64,000 bases of DNA from Bacillota bacterium (GTDB lineage: Bacteria; Bacillota; Clostridia; Oscillospirales; Oscillospiraceae), in assembly GCA_029224785.1 (NCBI GenBank), contig JAQXVF010000045.1:17040-81039 (forward strand), given 5' to 3'. Every line of letters begins with the position of its first letter. Position 1 is the stretch's first letter. Below the pieces are notes generated by a model. It did no database searches and was not told the origin of the DNA. It was given only the letters and a program-made list of their open reading frames with translations. A program made the translations under genes and the position numbers. Below are positions 9,650 through 17,663 of this stretch, piece after piece.

Positions 9650-10792
9650 GTGATTTCGGCGGCAGACAGATGGAAATGGATGAGGGATGCTATGGCAGTT
9701 CAAAGGAAGGAAAAGACGGTTTACTATGAACTATTAAGAATCATTGCGATTCTGTGCGTGGTTTTTAACCATACCGCAGGGTTTTACAGCTTTACCTATG
9801 CCGATTTCGGGAGCTGGGCGTGGTTTGTCCGGCTTCTTGTTTCTCTGTTCAGTAAAATCGGTGTACCGGTGTTCTTTATGATTTCCGGTGCGCTTCTGCT
9901 GAATCGGGATCGCTCTCTGTCTTGGCTGCTTTCCCGCGTGGTTCATACAGGGCTGCAGCTTGCGGCGATTACGGCGCTGATCATGGTAGGGAAGTATTTT
10001 GTATACGGCGTGCGGCCGACGCTGAAGAGTTATATCATATTTCTCTATACCGGAACCAAACTCAGTTCCCAGTTGTGGTTCATGTATGCGTATCTGGCAT
10101 TCCTTTTGTCAATTCCGCTGTTGGATCGATTTGTGAAAAACTTTGACCGGGTGGGAATGAGGTATCTGATCTTCTGCTATGTGATCAGCCAAATTGCACT
10201 GATTGCCCAGTATGTGTTCCTGAATGACAAGTATTCGTTCAATAGCCGCCTCTTTCCGACCTGGATGGCAACGGATATCTTTCTCTATCCGGTCATCGGC
10301 TGGTACTTGGCAAAGCATCCTGAGGAGACGACCAGAAGACGTGTGGCAGTCTGGACGATATCTGCCGGATTGTTCATTGCGCTGTTGTGCGGGACCGTGT
10401 ATTTAATGGGGTACCGCAATGGGGGCAGCATGGAAGATCTAAACTATCAGCGGTTCCATAATTATTTTGTGCTGTTTCCCTCTGTGGCTGTTTTCCTGAT
10501 TGTGCAGAAGCTGGATGCTCATATTCCCCCAAAGCTGTATCCGGTCATTCGCGTATTGGGAGGCGCTTCTTTTGGCGTTTATATGATCCATATTCTGGTA
10601 AAAGACCTGCCCTTCATGAAGCGCGGACTGGATTACCTGAGCAACAGTCTGGGTATGGATCATCTGCTGTCCAACATTCTCTATGTAGTGGCAGCGTGGC
10701 TGCTCAGTACGTTTTTTGTGGTTATTTACCAGACGATCGTTCGCCTGCTGTCCGAATGTATCCGAAAGATCCGGAATCAGAAATTGTCGTAA
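9650..10792 (+). CDS. Acyltransferase-3 family membrane protein
   Basis: Multi-TM; YYELLRIIAILCVVFNHTAGF, PVFFMISGALLL, SFGVYMIHILV motifs; true start probably an internal ATG (9680 or 9692). Confidence 0.85.
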   Translation: MISAADRWKWMRDAMAVQRKEKTVYYELLRIIAILCVVFNHTAGFYSFTYADFGSWAWFVRLLVSLFSKIGVPVFFMISGALLLNRDRSLSWLLSRVVHTGLQLAAITALIMVGKYFVYGVRPTLKSYIIFLYTGTKLSSQLWFMYAYLAFLLSIPLLDRFVKNFDRVGMRYLIFCYVISQIALIAQYVFLNDKYSFNSRLFPTWMATDIFLYPVIGWYLAKHPEETTRRRVAVWTISAGLFIALLCGTVYLMGYRNGGSMEDLNYQRFHNYFVLFPSVAVFLIVQKLDAHIPPKLYPVIRVLGGASFGVYMIHILVKDLPFMKRGLDYLSNSLGMDHLLSNILYVVAAWLLSTFFVVIYQTIVRLLSECIRKIRNQKLS

Positions 10793-10820
10793 AAGGGGCT
10801 GCAAAAAAATTGCCTCAAAA

Positions 10821-10848
10821 GCAGGCTGTGCCGAAAGGTGCAGCCTGC
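10821..10848. repeat. GAAA-capped hairpin
   Basis: GCAGGCTGTGCC-GAAA-GGTGCAGCCTGC, 12-bp stem counting two G.U pairs. Confidence 0.7.
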
Positions 10849-10855
10849 AAAATAT

Positions 10856-10919
10856 GGTTCTATCATAAATGTTGGGGTCAGGCGGTGAGCCTGGCCCCAA
10901 CATTTATGATAATAGAACC
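10856..10919. repeat. Long imperfect inverted repeat
   Basis: GGTTCTATCATAAATGTTGGGGTCAGG (10856-10882) pairs with CCTGGCCCCAACATTTATGATAATAGAACC (10890-10919); one G.U and a 3-nt bulge. Confidence 0.9.
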
Positions 10920-11000
10920 TTTATACGACTGTGACTGTTAACTGTCTTATGAACATCGGGCTTTTCGGGCGGGGGCGTGTTGCCTGTTCAGGCCGAACGG

Positions 11001-13067
11001 TCAGTCGTTTGGGGGTGTGATCCCAAGGAGATCATAAATATCCTCTGCGCTGGTGAAGTAGCAGGTCTCCGTCTCCCAGAGACTCCAGACGGCGCCGGAT
11101 TCTCCGTGGATATCAAAGTTTTTCGCCGCCAGAAAACCGTAGAGCACGACACTCCCCTGATAGTCGGACAGGTCCAGCAGGACGGTCACCACCGTTTTCT
11201 TGCCTTCCTCCATGGTGATGTCGGCAACCGGACCGTCGGACACCGGCAGGTTGTTGACAAAGAGGTTCAGCCCATATTCTCCCCGGGGATCGCCGAAGAC
11301 TTCAAAGGTCACCTCCAGGGGCTCGTGGGCGGTGTAGCCGTAGAACATCATTCCACCGGGATCCTTTCCGTAGTCTCCGACTTTGCCGTGGATGGTCAGG
11401 CGGTAGGGCAGCTCATAGGCCAGGTCGCGGGATTCCAGCATGGCGGATTCGCTCTGTGTCAGTTCCACGGTTTTTTGAGATACGGAAAGAACGCGGCTGG
11501 TGACAAGGGGATTTCCGGCGGAGCCGGAGGACTCCAGCACACGGACATTGGCGTTGGCGGTGCTGATCATGCCGGTATACTTGCAGAAGGTGATCCCGTC
11601 TTCCAGGAAGAAATTGGGCTCGGAGAGACAGACTACCTGCATGGACAGCAGATCGCCGGGATCGCCGGTGTTGGGGATGAAATAGAGATCGTAGGAGGCC
11701 CTCACCGGCAGGGTCTGGGAGAAAATATGCAGATACTTGTAACTGCTGTGGGGCTCGTCATCCGGTACCTGTACCCGATAGGTTTGGGGCTTCCCATTCA
11801 GGAACAGCAAAATGCCGGTTTCATTGACATTCCGCGGATCCACGGAGACACGCAGATGCAGTTCGCCGCCTTGATAGGAAAATTCCGGTACGCTCTCATT
11901 TCGCATCTCCGGGGTAGATAACAGGGACACTTTCAGGGAGTAGGATTGTTCCTTGGGACCTCTCCAGTCTTCCAGGAGCTTTGCCTCCAGGGCAGCTTTT
12001 TCCGCCTCCAGGGCAGCTTTCTCCGCCTCAAAACGCTCTGTTTCCTGCCGGATGTCTTCGGGTGACACGGTGCCCGGCACCGCAGTTTCCGAAGGCAGGG
12101 TGGTTTCCGGGGGAAGTGTGGCCGAATCCGGCACGGGATTGGTGGCAAGACAGGCAGAAAGCAGGATGCAGAACACGAGAGTCATGGAAATGACACCGAT
12201 ACCTGCCTTTTTCCGGACGGCCAGGTTGCGGATCCGGCACTTGGCGTTTCCTCCGAAGGTCAGAGGGATCCCCATCAGGTTTCGGCGACCGGCGGCAAGA
12301 CTCAGAAGGGAAGTGCAGTAATCTGCCCGGATCCCGTCGCCCATTTTTCGGATGACTGCTTCATCACAGCACATTTCCATATCTTTCGCGGATAGAGAGA
12401 ATGCCAGCCATACCATCGGATTGAACCAATGAATGGAAAGGGCCAGGAATGCCAGCATTTTTACAACGTAATCCAGCCGGGCAATATGCTGCTTTTCGTG
12501 CAGCAGGATGTATGCCTGCTCATTCTCGGTCAGACCGGCAGGAAGATAGATCCTGGGACGGAAAATGCCCAAAACAAAGGGAGAGCGGATCCCGTCTGCC
12601 AGAAAAATCTGTTTCCCGACAGGAATGGCGGCGGCGGTTTTCCGCCGGATGTGCAGACCGGCAATGAGAATATAGGCTCCCATGGCGGCAACGCCCGCAA
12701 GCCAGATCCGGCAGGGAAGGGAGAGCGCTGCTTTCACAGGCTCGGCCTCCATGACGATGTCTTCGGAGGACTTGCCTTCCGGGGCGGGAGAGTCCGTATT
12801 GCCCGGGATGTCCCGGATTTCGAAGTGAGAATTCAGAGTGACGGTATCGGACCACCGGGAGGCGGCGAGGGATACCTGTTGGGGGATGAGAGATATCGGA
12901 GACGGCAGGGACAGAGGACACAGCAGCCGGAACAGTACCACAGCCCAAAGAACATAGGAGAGCGCCCTGGGCGCTTTTTTCAGCGCATAACGGGCGAGAC
13001 AGACAATGGAAATTGCAATGCAGGCCGTCAGGCTCATGCCAAGGACTGTTTGAAAAACCATTTCCAT
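11001..13067 (-). CDS. BlaR1/MecR1-type M56 metallopeptidase with large extracytoplasmic C-terminal domain
   Basis: HEKQHIARLDYVVKMLAFLALSIHWFNPMVWLAF and DMEMCCDEAVI motifs; adjacent BlaI-type repressor; long C-terminal region with coiled coil then beta-rich sequence. Confidence 0.88.
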   Translation of the reverse strand: MEMVFQTVLGMSLTACIAISIVCLARYALKKAPRALSYVLWAVVLFRLLCPLSLPSPISLIPQQVSLAASRWSDTVTLNSHFEIRDIPGNTDSPAPEGKSSEDIVMEAEPVKAALSLPCRIWLAGVAAMGAYILIAGLHIRRKTAAAIPVGKQIFLADGIRSPFVLGIFRPRIYLPAGLTENEQAYILLHEKQHIARLDYVVKMLAFLALSIHWFNPMVWLAFSLSAKDMEMCCDEAVIRKMGDGIRADYCTSLLSLAAGRRNLMGIPLTFGGNAKCRIRNLAVRKKAGIGVISMTLVFCILLSACLATNPVPDSATLPPETTLPSETAVPGTVSPEDIRQETERFEAEKAALEAEKAALEAKLLEDWRGPKEQSYSLKVSLLSTPEMRNESVPEFSYQGGELHLRVSVDPRNVNETGILLFLNGKPQTYRVQVPDDEPHSSYKYLHIFSQTLPVRASYDLYFIPNTGDPGDLLSMQVVCLSEPNFFLEDGITFCKYTGMISTANANVRVLESSGSAGNPLVTSRVLSVSQKTVELTQSESAMLESRDLAYELPYRLTIHGKVGDYGKDPGGMMFYGYTAHEPLEVTFEVFGDPRGEYGLNLFVNNLPVSDGPVADITMEEGKKTVVTVLLDLSDYQGSVVLYGFLAAKNFDIHGESGAVWSLWETETCYFTSAEDIYDLLGITPPND

Positions 13068-13071
13068 AAGA

Positions 13072-13431
13072 TCACCTCCGCATCCCCTCGATCACCTTCA
13101 GAAGCTCTTCGATCTCGACGTCGGATAGCTTGTTCCGGGTGCCGAAGGCGGTAAGAAACGCAGGCAGAGAGCCGCCGAAGGTCTCCTCCACATACTGCCG
13201 GCTGTGGCGGGCATAGAAGTCCTCCCGGGAGAGGAGGGACGTAACGGTTCCCCCCTGATTCCGGAAGATTCCGCGGTCGCAGAGCCGTTTGAGAACGGTG
13301 AAGGAAGTGGTCTTTTTCCAGCCGAACTCGGTTTCGCACAGCTTTGCAAGCTGACCGGAAGAGATGGGCTCGTTTTCCCAGATCAGATCGGCAACCCGGG
13401 CCTCAGCGGTGCCCATTTTCAAATCAGACAT
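13072..13431 (-). CDS. BlaI/MecI/CopY-family transcriptional repressor
   Basis: MGTAEARVADLIWENEPISSGQLAKLCETEFGWKKTTSFTVLKRLCDRGIFRNQGG winged-helix signature; start 4 nt upstream of the M56 gene region. Confidence 0.92.
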   Translation of the reverse strand: MSDLKMGTAEARVADLIWENEPISSGQLAKLCETEFGWKKTTSFTVLKRLCDRGIFRNQGGTVTSLLSREDFYARHSRQYVEETFGGSLPAFLTAFGTRNKLSDVEIEELLKVIEGMRR

Positions 13432-13457
13432 AGGGATTCCTCGCTTTCAAGTGGATT

Positions 13458-13470
13458 CTACAATCTGTAG
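13458..13470 (-). promoter_or_regulatory. BlaI-type operator dyad 1 (CTACAatcTGTAG)
   Basis: 5-bp perfect arms with 3-nt centre, 27 nt upstream of the blaI-like start. Confidence 0.75.
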
Positions 13471-13480
13471 TATGACAATA

Positions 13481-13497
13481 TACTACATCCTGTAGTA
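13481..13497 (-). promoter_or_regulatory. BlaI-type operator dyad 2 (TACTACAtccTGTAGTA)
   Basis: 7-bp perfect arms, close to known TACTACA/TGTAGTA Bla/Mec operators. Confidence 0.85.
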
Positions 13498-13529
13498 CGA
13501 TTTGTCAACAGGCTTTTTGAAAGAAGCAC

Positions 13530-13560
13530 AAAAAAACTCCCCGATCCGTGGATCGGGGAG
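13530..13560 (-). terminator. Terminator of rpsB-tsf operon
   Basis: CTCCCCGATC/GATCGGGGAG stem followed on the minus strand by a T7 run. Confidence 0.88.
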
Positions 13561-13575
13561 CCTGGAAATGTGAAA

Positions 13576-14505
13576 TTACTTGCCGGCGTTGGCGATCTGA
13601 GCGGCGACTTCAGCGGCGAAGTCATCCACCTTCTTCTCAATGCCCTCGCCCTTGACGAAGTGGATGGCGTCCACGAACTTCACGGAAACGCCCAGCTTCT
13701 TGGCGGCATCGGCGATATAGCCCTCGACGGAACCGGTGAACAGGTCGCTGCGGACGAAGTCCTGCTGCAGCAGGCAGTTCTCCTTGTAGAAAGCGTTGAT
13801 CTTGCCGGCGGCGATCTTCTCCTTGATCTGAGCGGGCTTGTTGGCCATTTTGGGATCGTTGTCCATCAGGGCAACCTGAACCTGCAGCTCGTGGTCCACG
13901 TCAGCCTGGGGAACCAGGGACTTGTCCCAGAACTTGGGATTCATGGCGGCGATCTGCATAGCCACGTTTTTGCCGATCTCGGTGATGTCGGCGTCGCCCT
14001 CCACGGCCAGGTTCACCAGAACGCCGTGGGTGCCGCCTGCATGGACATAAGCCACGCTGACGTTGTCTGCAAAGCGGGCGAAACGGCGGATCTGCAGGTT
14101 CTCACCGATGGACATGACCTTCTCCTGCATGACCTCGGTAACGGTCAGGTCGGTGCCGGGATACTTGCAGTTCTTCAGGGCCTCCACGTCAGCGGGGGCG
14201 TCGGTTGCCACAATGGCAGCCAGGTTCTTCACCAGATCCAGGAAAGCGTCGGTCTTGGCGGCAAAGTCGGTCTCGGTGTTGACCTCGATGACCACACCGG
14301 TGGAGCCGATGACGGCGGCATAGGCAACGCCCTCAGCGGCGATGCGGCCGGCCTTCTTGGCAGCCTTGGCCAGGCCCTTCTCGCGGAGCCAGTCAACAGC
14401 CTTATCCATATCACCGTCGGTAGCCTGGAGTGCCTTTTTGCAGTCCATCATGCCCACGTTGGTCATTTCACGCAGCTTCTTCACATCTTGAGCAGTAAAA
14501 GCCAT
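13576..14505 (-). CDS. tsf: Translation elongation factor Ts
   Basis: MAFTAQDVKKLREMTNVGMMDCKKALQATDGDMDKAVDWLREKGLAKAAKKAGRIAAEG; start re-set from ORF track. Confidence 0.97.
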   Translation of the reverse strand: MAFTAQDVKKLREMTNVGMMDCKKALQATDGDMDKAVDWLREKGLAKAAKKAGRIAAEGVAYAAVIGSTGVVIEVNTETDFAAKTDAFLDLVKNLAAIVATDAPADVEALKNCKYPGTDLTVTEVMQEKVMSIGENLQIRRFARFADNVSVAYVHAGGTHGVLVNLAVEGDADITEIGKNVAMQIAAMNPKFWDKSLVPQADVDHELQVQVALMDNDPKMANKPAQIKEKIAAGKINAFYKENCLLQQDFVRSDLFTGSVEGYIADAAKKLGVSVKFVDAIHFVKGEGIEKKVDDFAAEVAAQIANAGK

Positions 14506-14570
14506 TAGTATGTCCTCCTTAGTATTTGAAGTAGGGGGGTGTCCGGCGGTGCCGGACACCTTACGGATTC

Positions 14571-15314
14571 TTACTCAGCGGCGGGTGCCTCGGAAGCGGG
14601 CTCCACAGCCTCGGCAGCCTCAGCGGCATCCTCACCCTGACGGCCCTCGATGGCGGCATTGGCCATGGTGGCGGCGATGAGGCGGATGGCGCGGATGGCA
14701 TCATCGTTGCCGGGGATCACGTAATCGATCTCATCGGGATCGCAGTTGGTGTCCACGATGGCCACGATGGGGATGTTCAGCTTCCGGGCCTCAGCAATGG
14801 CGTTGCGCTCTTTGCGGGGATCCACGATAAACAGAGCAGCGGGAATCTTCTTCATTTCCTTCACGCCGCCCAGGTACTTCTCCAGCTTTTCAATCTCGCC
14901 CTGATGCTTGATGACTTCCTTCTTGGGCAGCATGGCGAAGGTGCCGTCCTCTTCCATCTTGCGAAGCTGAGCCAGACGGTCGATACGGGTGCGCATGGTG
15001 CGGAAGTTGGTCAGCATACCGCCCAGCCAGCGGGCGTTGACGTAGTAACCGCCGCAGCGGGCAGCTTCCTCGCGGATGGCGTCCTGGGCCTGCTTCTTGG
15101 TGCCGACGAACAGGATATTGCCGCCGTTGGCAGAGGTCTCACGGACAAAGTTGTAGGCCTCTTCCAGCTTCTTCACGGTCTTCTGCAGGTCGATGATGTA
15201 GATACCGTTGCGCTCAGTGTAGATGTAGGGGGCCATTTTGGGGTTCCAGCGGCGGGTCTGATGACCGAAGTGCACGCCGGCTTCCAGCAGTTGCTTCATG
15301 GATACGACAGACAT
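14571..15314 (-). CDS. rpsB: 30S ribosomal protein S2
   Basis: [41 protein letters not shown]; start re-set to the ATG at 15314. Confidence 0.97.
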   Translation of the reverse strand: MSVVSMKQLLEAGVHFGHQTRRWNPKMAPYIYTERNGIYIIDLQKTVKKLEEAYNFVRETSANGGNILFVGTKKQAQDAIREEAARCGGYYVNARWLGGMLTNFRTMRTRIDRLAQLRKMEEDGTFAMLPKKEVIKHQGEIEKLEKYLGGVKEMKKIPAALFIVDPRKERNAIAEARKLNIPIVAIVDTNCDPDEIDYVIPGNDDAIRAIRLIAATMANAAIEGRQGEDAAEAAEAVEPASEAPAAE

Positions 15315-15552
15315 GGTTTTATTCTCCTTTGTTTTTGTTTTTCCTCCACCCCGATCATCCCGCAGATCCGTCCCTTTCGGAACACGGGAACCTGCGATCC
15401 CCGGGTGTGTGGTTTCGTCACGGGCTTTGCCCATGCTGATTCATTATAGCCAATCAAATCGAATTTTGCAAGTATTTTTTCCAATTTTTTTCTGTTTCAT
15501 GCGTCATTTCCGGAAGAAAGGCGAGGATCGGCACCTCTGTTGGGAAAGTCGC

Positions 15553-15831
15553 CTAAAACAGACCGATTTTGGCCCTGGGAACCAGGCACTCGGTGGGTTT
15601 TATGTCAACTAAAATGATATCCGGGCCGATCCGGCGGATGCATCCCCAGGGAATGCAGTAATCGTCCTTCCTGCCGAAAAGCCCGAAATAGCGGCATTTT
15701 CCGGGTACGGTCACCGAGAGAACGTCCCCCTCCGGGGACTTGATGGAAAGGTCGGAGACAAAGCCCAGACGGCGGCCGTCATTGAGGCAGATGACCTCTT
15801 TGCAGCGCAGTTCGGAATAGCAGACGGTCAT
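15553..15831 (-). CDS. YlmC/YmxH-family sporulation-associated PRC-barrel protein
   Basis: SELRCKEVICLNDGRRLGFVSDL...CIPWGCIRRIGPDIILVD; next to sigG. Confidence 0.85.
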   Translation of the reverse strand: MTVCYSELRCKEVICLNDGRRLGFVSDLSIKSPEGDVLSVTVPGKCRYFGLFGRKDDYCIPWGCIRRIGPDIILVDIKPTECLVPRAKIGLF

Positions 15832-15885
15832 AAGATCCCTCCCCTGATGATAGAGTCATTCTATGCACCGGGGGAGGGGAAAATG

Positions 15886-16662
15886 TCAGCCTGCCATGGA
15901 TTTACGCATTGCGGAAATGGCGCCTTTTTCCAGCCGGGAGACCTGGGCCTGGGAGATCCCCACCATCTTTGCCACTTCCATCTGGGTCTTGCCGTCGAAA
16001 AAACGCAGGGAGAGGATCTGTTTTTCCCGGCGTCCCAGCTTGCGGAAGGCATCCCGCAGGGTGATGCGCTCCAGCCAGGTCTCATCGGTGTTCCGGGTGT
16101 CGCAGACCTGGTCCATAACGGTCAGAGGATCTCCGCCGTCGGAATACACCGGATCATACAGGCTTACCGGGGCACAGATGGCATCCAGAGCGGTGCTGAC
16201 CATCCGGGCAGGCAGCTCCAGGGCGTTGGCGATCTCCTCCAGCGTGGGATCCCGGTCGCTTTGTGCGAGGAGGGCCTCCTTGCACTGCAGCACCCGGTAG
16301 GCAATGTCCCGAAGGGACCGGGAGACCCGGATGGCGCTGTTGTCCCGGAGGTAGCGCCGCACCTCCCCGGCGATCATGGGAACACCGTAGGTGGAAAACC
16401 GGACGTTTTTCTCCGTATCAAAATTGGCGATGGCTTTCATCAGCCCGATGCAGCCCACCTGGAACAGGTCGTCGGGGTTTTCGCCCCTGCGGTCAAAACG
16501 GGAAATGACACTGAGGACCAGCCGGAGATTTCCCTCGATCAGCCGGTTGAAGGCGCTTCGGTCACCGGATTTGGCTTTTTTCAGCAGATCTGTGGTTTCG
16601 CTCTGGGTCAGCGTAGACAGTTCGGCGGTGTTCACACCGCAAATCTCAACCTTTCCCTGCAT
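15886..16662 (-). CDS. sigG: RNA polymerase sporulation sigma factor SigG
   Basis: KVEICGVNTAELSTL N-terminus, DDLFQVGCIGLMKAIANFD, VPMIAGEVRRYLRDNSAIRVSRSLRD, MEVAKMVGISQAQVSRLEK; start re-set to 16662. Confidence 0.95.
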   Translation of the reverse strand: MQGKVEICGVNTAELSTLTQSETTDLLKKAKSGDRSAFNRLIEGNLRLVLSVISRFDRRGENPDDLFQVGCIGLMKAIANFDTEKNVRFSTYGVPMIAGEVRRYLRDNSAIRVSRSLRDIAYRVLQCKEALLAQSDRDPTLEEIANALELPARMVSTALDAICAPVSLYDPVYSDGGDPLTVMDQVCDTRNTDETWLERITLRDAFRKLGRREKQILSLRFFDGKTQMEVAKMVGISQAQVSRLEKGAISAMRKSMAG

Positions 16663-16898
16663 AAGAATCCTCCTTGGTGTGGTGCTAACAGTATTTCCCG
16701 GCGGAAAAAAATGATACCTGCGGGGTTTTGTCTGATTTTCACAAAAATTATTTTCCGCAAGGAAACGAAAGGGAAAGATTCCGGCGGCATCGGCCAGATC
16801 CGTCAAGATTTTTCTTCTGAAAAGGGATAGGGTAGACAAAACTGCACCCTGTTTTTTTTCCCGCGAAAAAGAGGAAAAGGCAAGGGGAGAAAGGGCAT

Positions 16899-17126
16899 TT
16901 TTCCACAGAAAAATGGACAGGCATTGTTGTGGAAAAAACTGTTCAGGGTGTGGAAAACAGAAACTTTTCCACATTCTCCACAGGGTTTTCCACAACGGTT
17001 TTCCACAGGACAATCCCCGGACAGCCGGCAGGGACCGTTTACATAAGAGATTTGACCCCTTTTTCCAAAAAGCCAACTTTTTCTCTCTCGGTATTTCGCC
17101 CATAGACTGTCGGGGGGTGTGGAAAA
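16899..17126. promoter_or_regulatory. Cluster of DnaA-box-like 9-mers (7x TTTTCCACA, 1x TTCTCCACA)
   Basis: + strand: 16899, 16965, 16974 (variant), 16986, 16999; - strand: 16928, 16949, 17118; all but the variant match relaxed DnaA box TTWTNCACA. Confidence 0.7.
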
Positions 17127-17295
17127 AAGGACTTGACAGGAAACGGAGCCTCTCAACCGGCCCAAGAGCATCCGAAAAACAGACGGAGAAAAAGAAAAAT
17201 ATTTTTAAAAAAAGGATTGATTTTAGAGAAAAAATTCGTTATAATGAGTAACTGCGTAAAGCTGTACTTTACCATTGGAATTGGAGGTGGAACGA

Positions 17296-17559
17296 ATGCC
17301 CAACATTAAGTCCGCAAAGAAGCGCGTAGAGCTGAGTAAGGTTGCTTACGAGAAGAACAAGGCCGACAAGTCCGAAATGAAGACTGCTATTAAGAAGTTT
17401 GACGCTGCCGTCAGCGGCGGAGACAAGACCGCTGCCCAGGCTGCCTACAAGCTGGCAGTGAAGAAGGTGGACCAGGCTGTGATCAAGGGACTTCTGCACA
17501 AGAACAATGCCGCCCGGAAAAAGAGCAGCATGACTCTGAAGCTGAACACCCTGGCTTGA
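17296..17559 (+). CDS. rpsT: 30S ribosomal protein S20
   Basis: MPNIKSAKKRVELSKVAYEKNKADKSEMKTAIKKF...VDQAVIKGLLHKNNAARKKSSMT; promoter TTGATT-N17-TATAAT at ~17217-17245. Confidence 0.96.
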   Translation: MPNIKSAKKRVELSKVAYEKNKADKSEMKTAIKKFDAAVSGGDKTAAQAAYKLAVKKVDQAVIKGLLHKNNAARKKSSMTLKLNTLA

Positions 17560-17575
17560 TTCTCTCTGAAAATAT

Positions 17576-17606
17576 CTCCTTCCGATCCGTCGGAGGGAGT
17601 TTTTTC
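17576..17606 (+). terminator. Terminator of rpsT
   Basis: CTCCTTCCGA-TCCG-TCGGAGGGAG followed by TTTTTT. Confidence 0.88.
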
Positions 17607-17663
17607 ATTTTGTCCGGTGGTGGACAGACGGGCGGTCCTGTGGTACACTGAAAAAAAGGGGGG

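Noticed and set aside
16690-17260. Chromosomal oriC proper
   Set aside because: Boxes are suggestive, but no dnaA/dnaN/rpmH nearby and gene orientation does not switch consistently across the window; kept only as a DnaA-box cluster.
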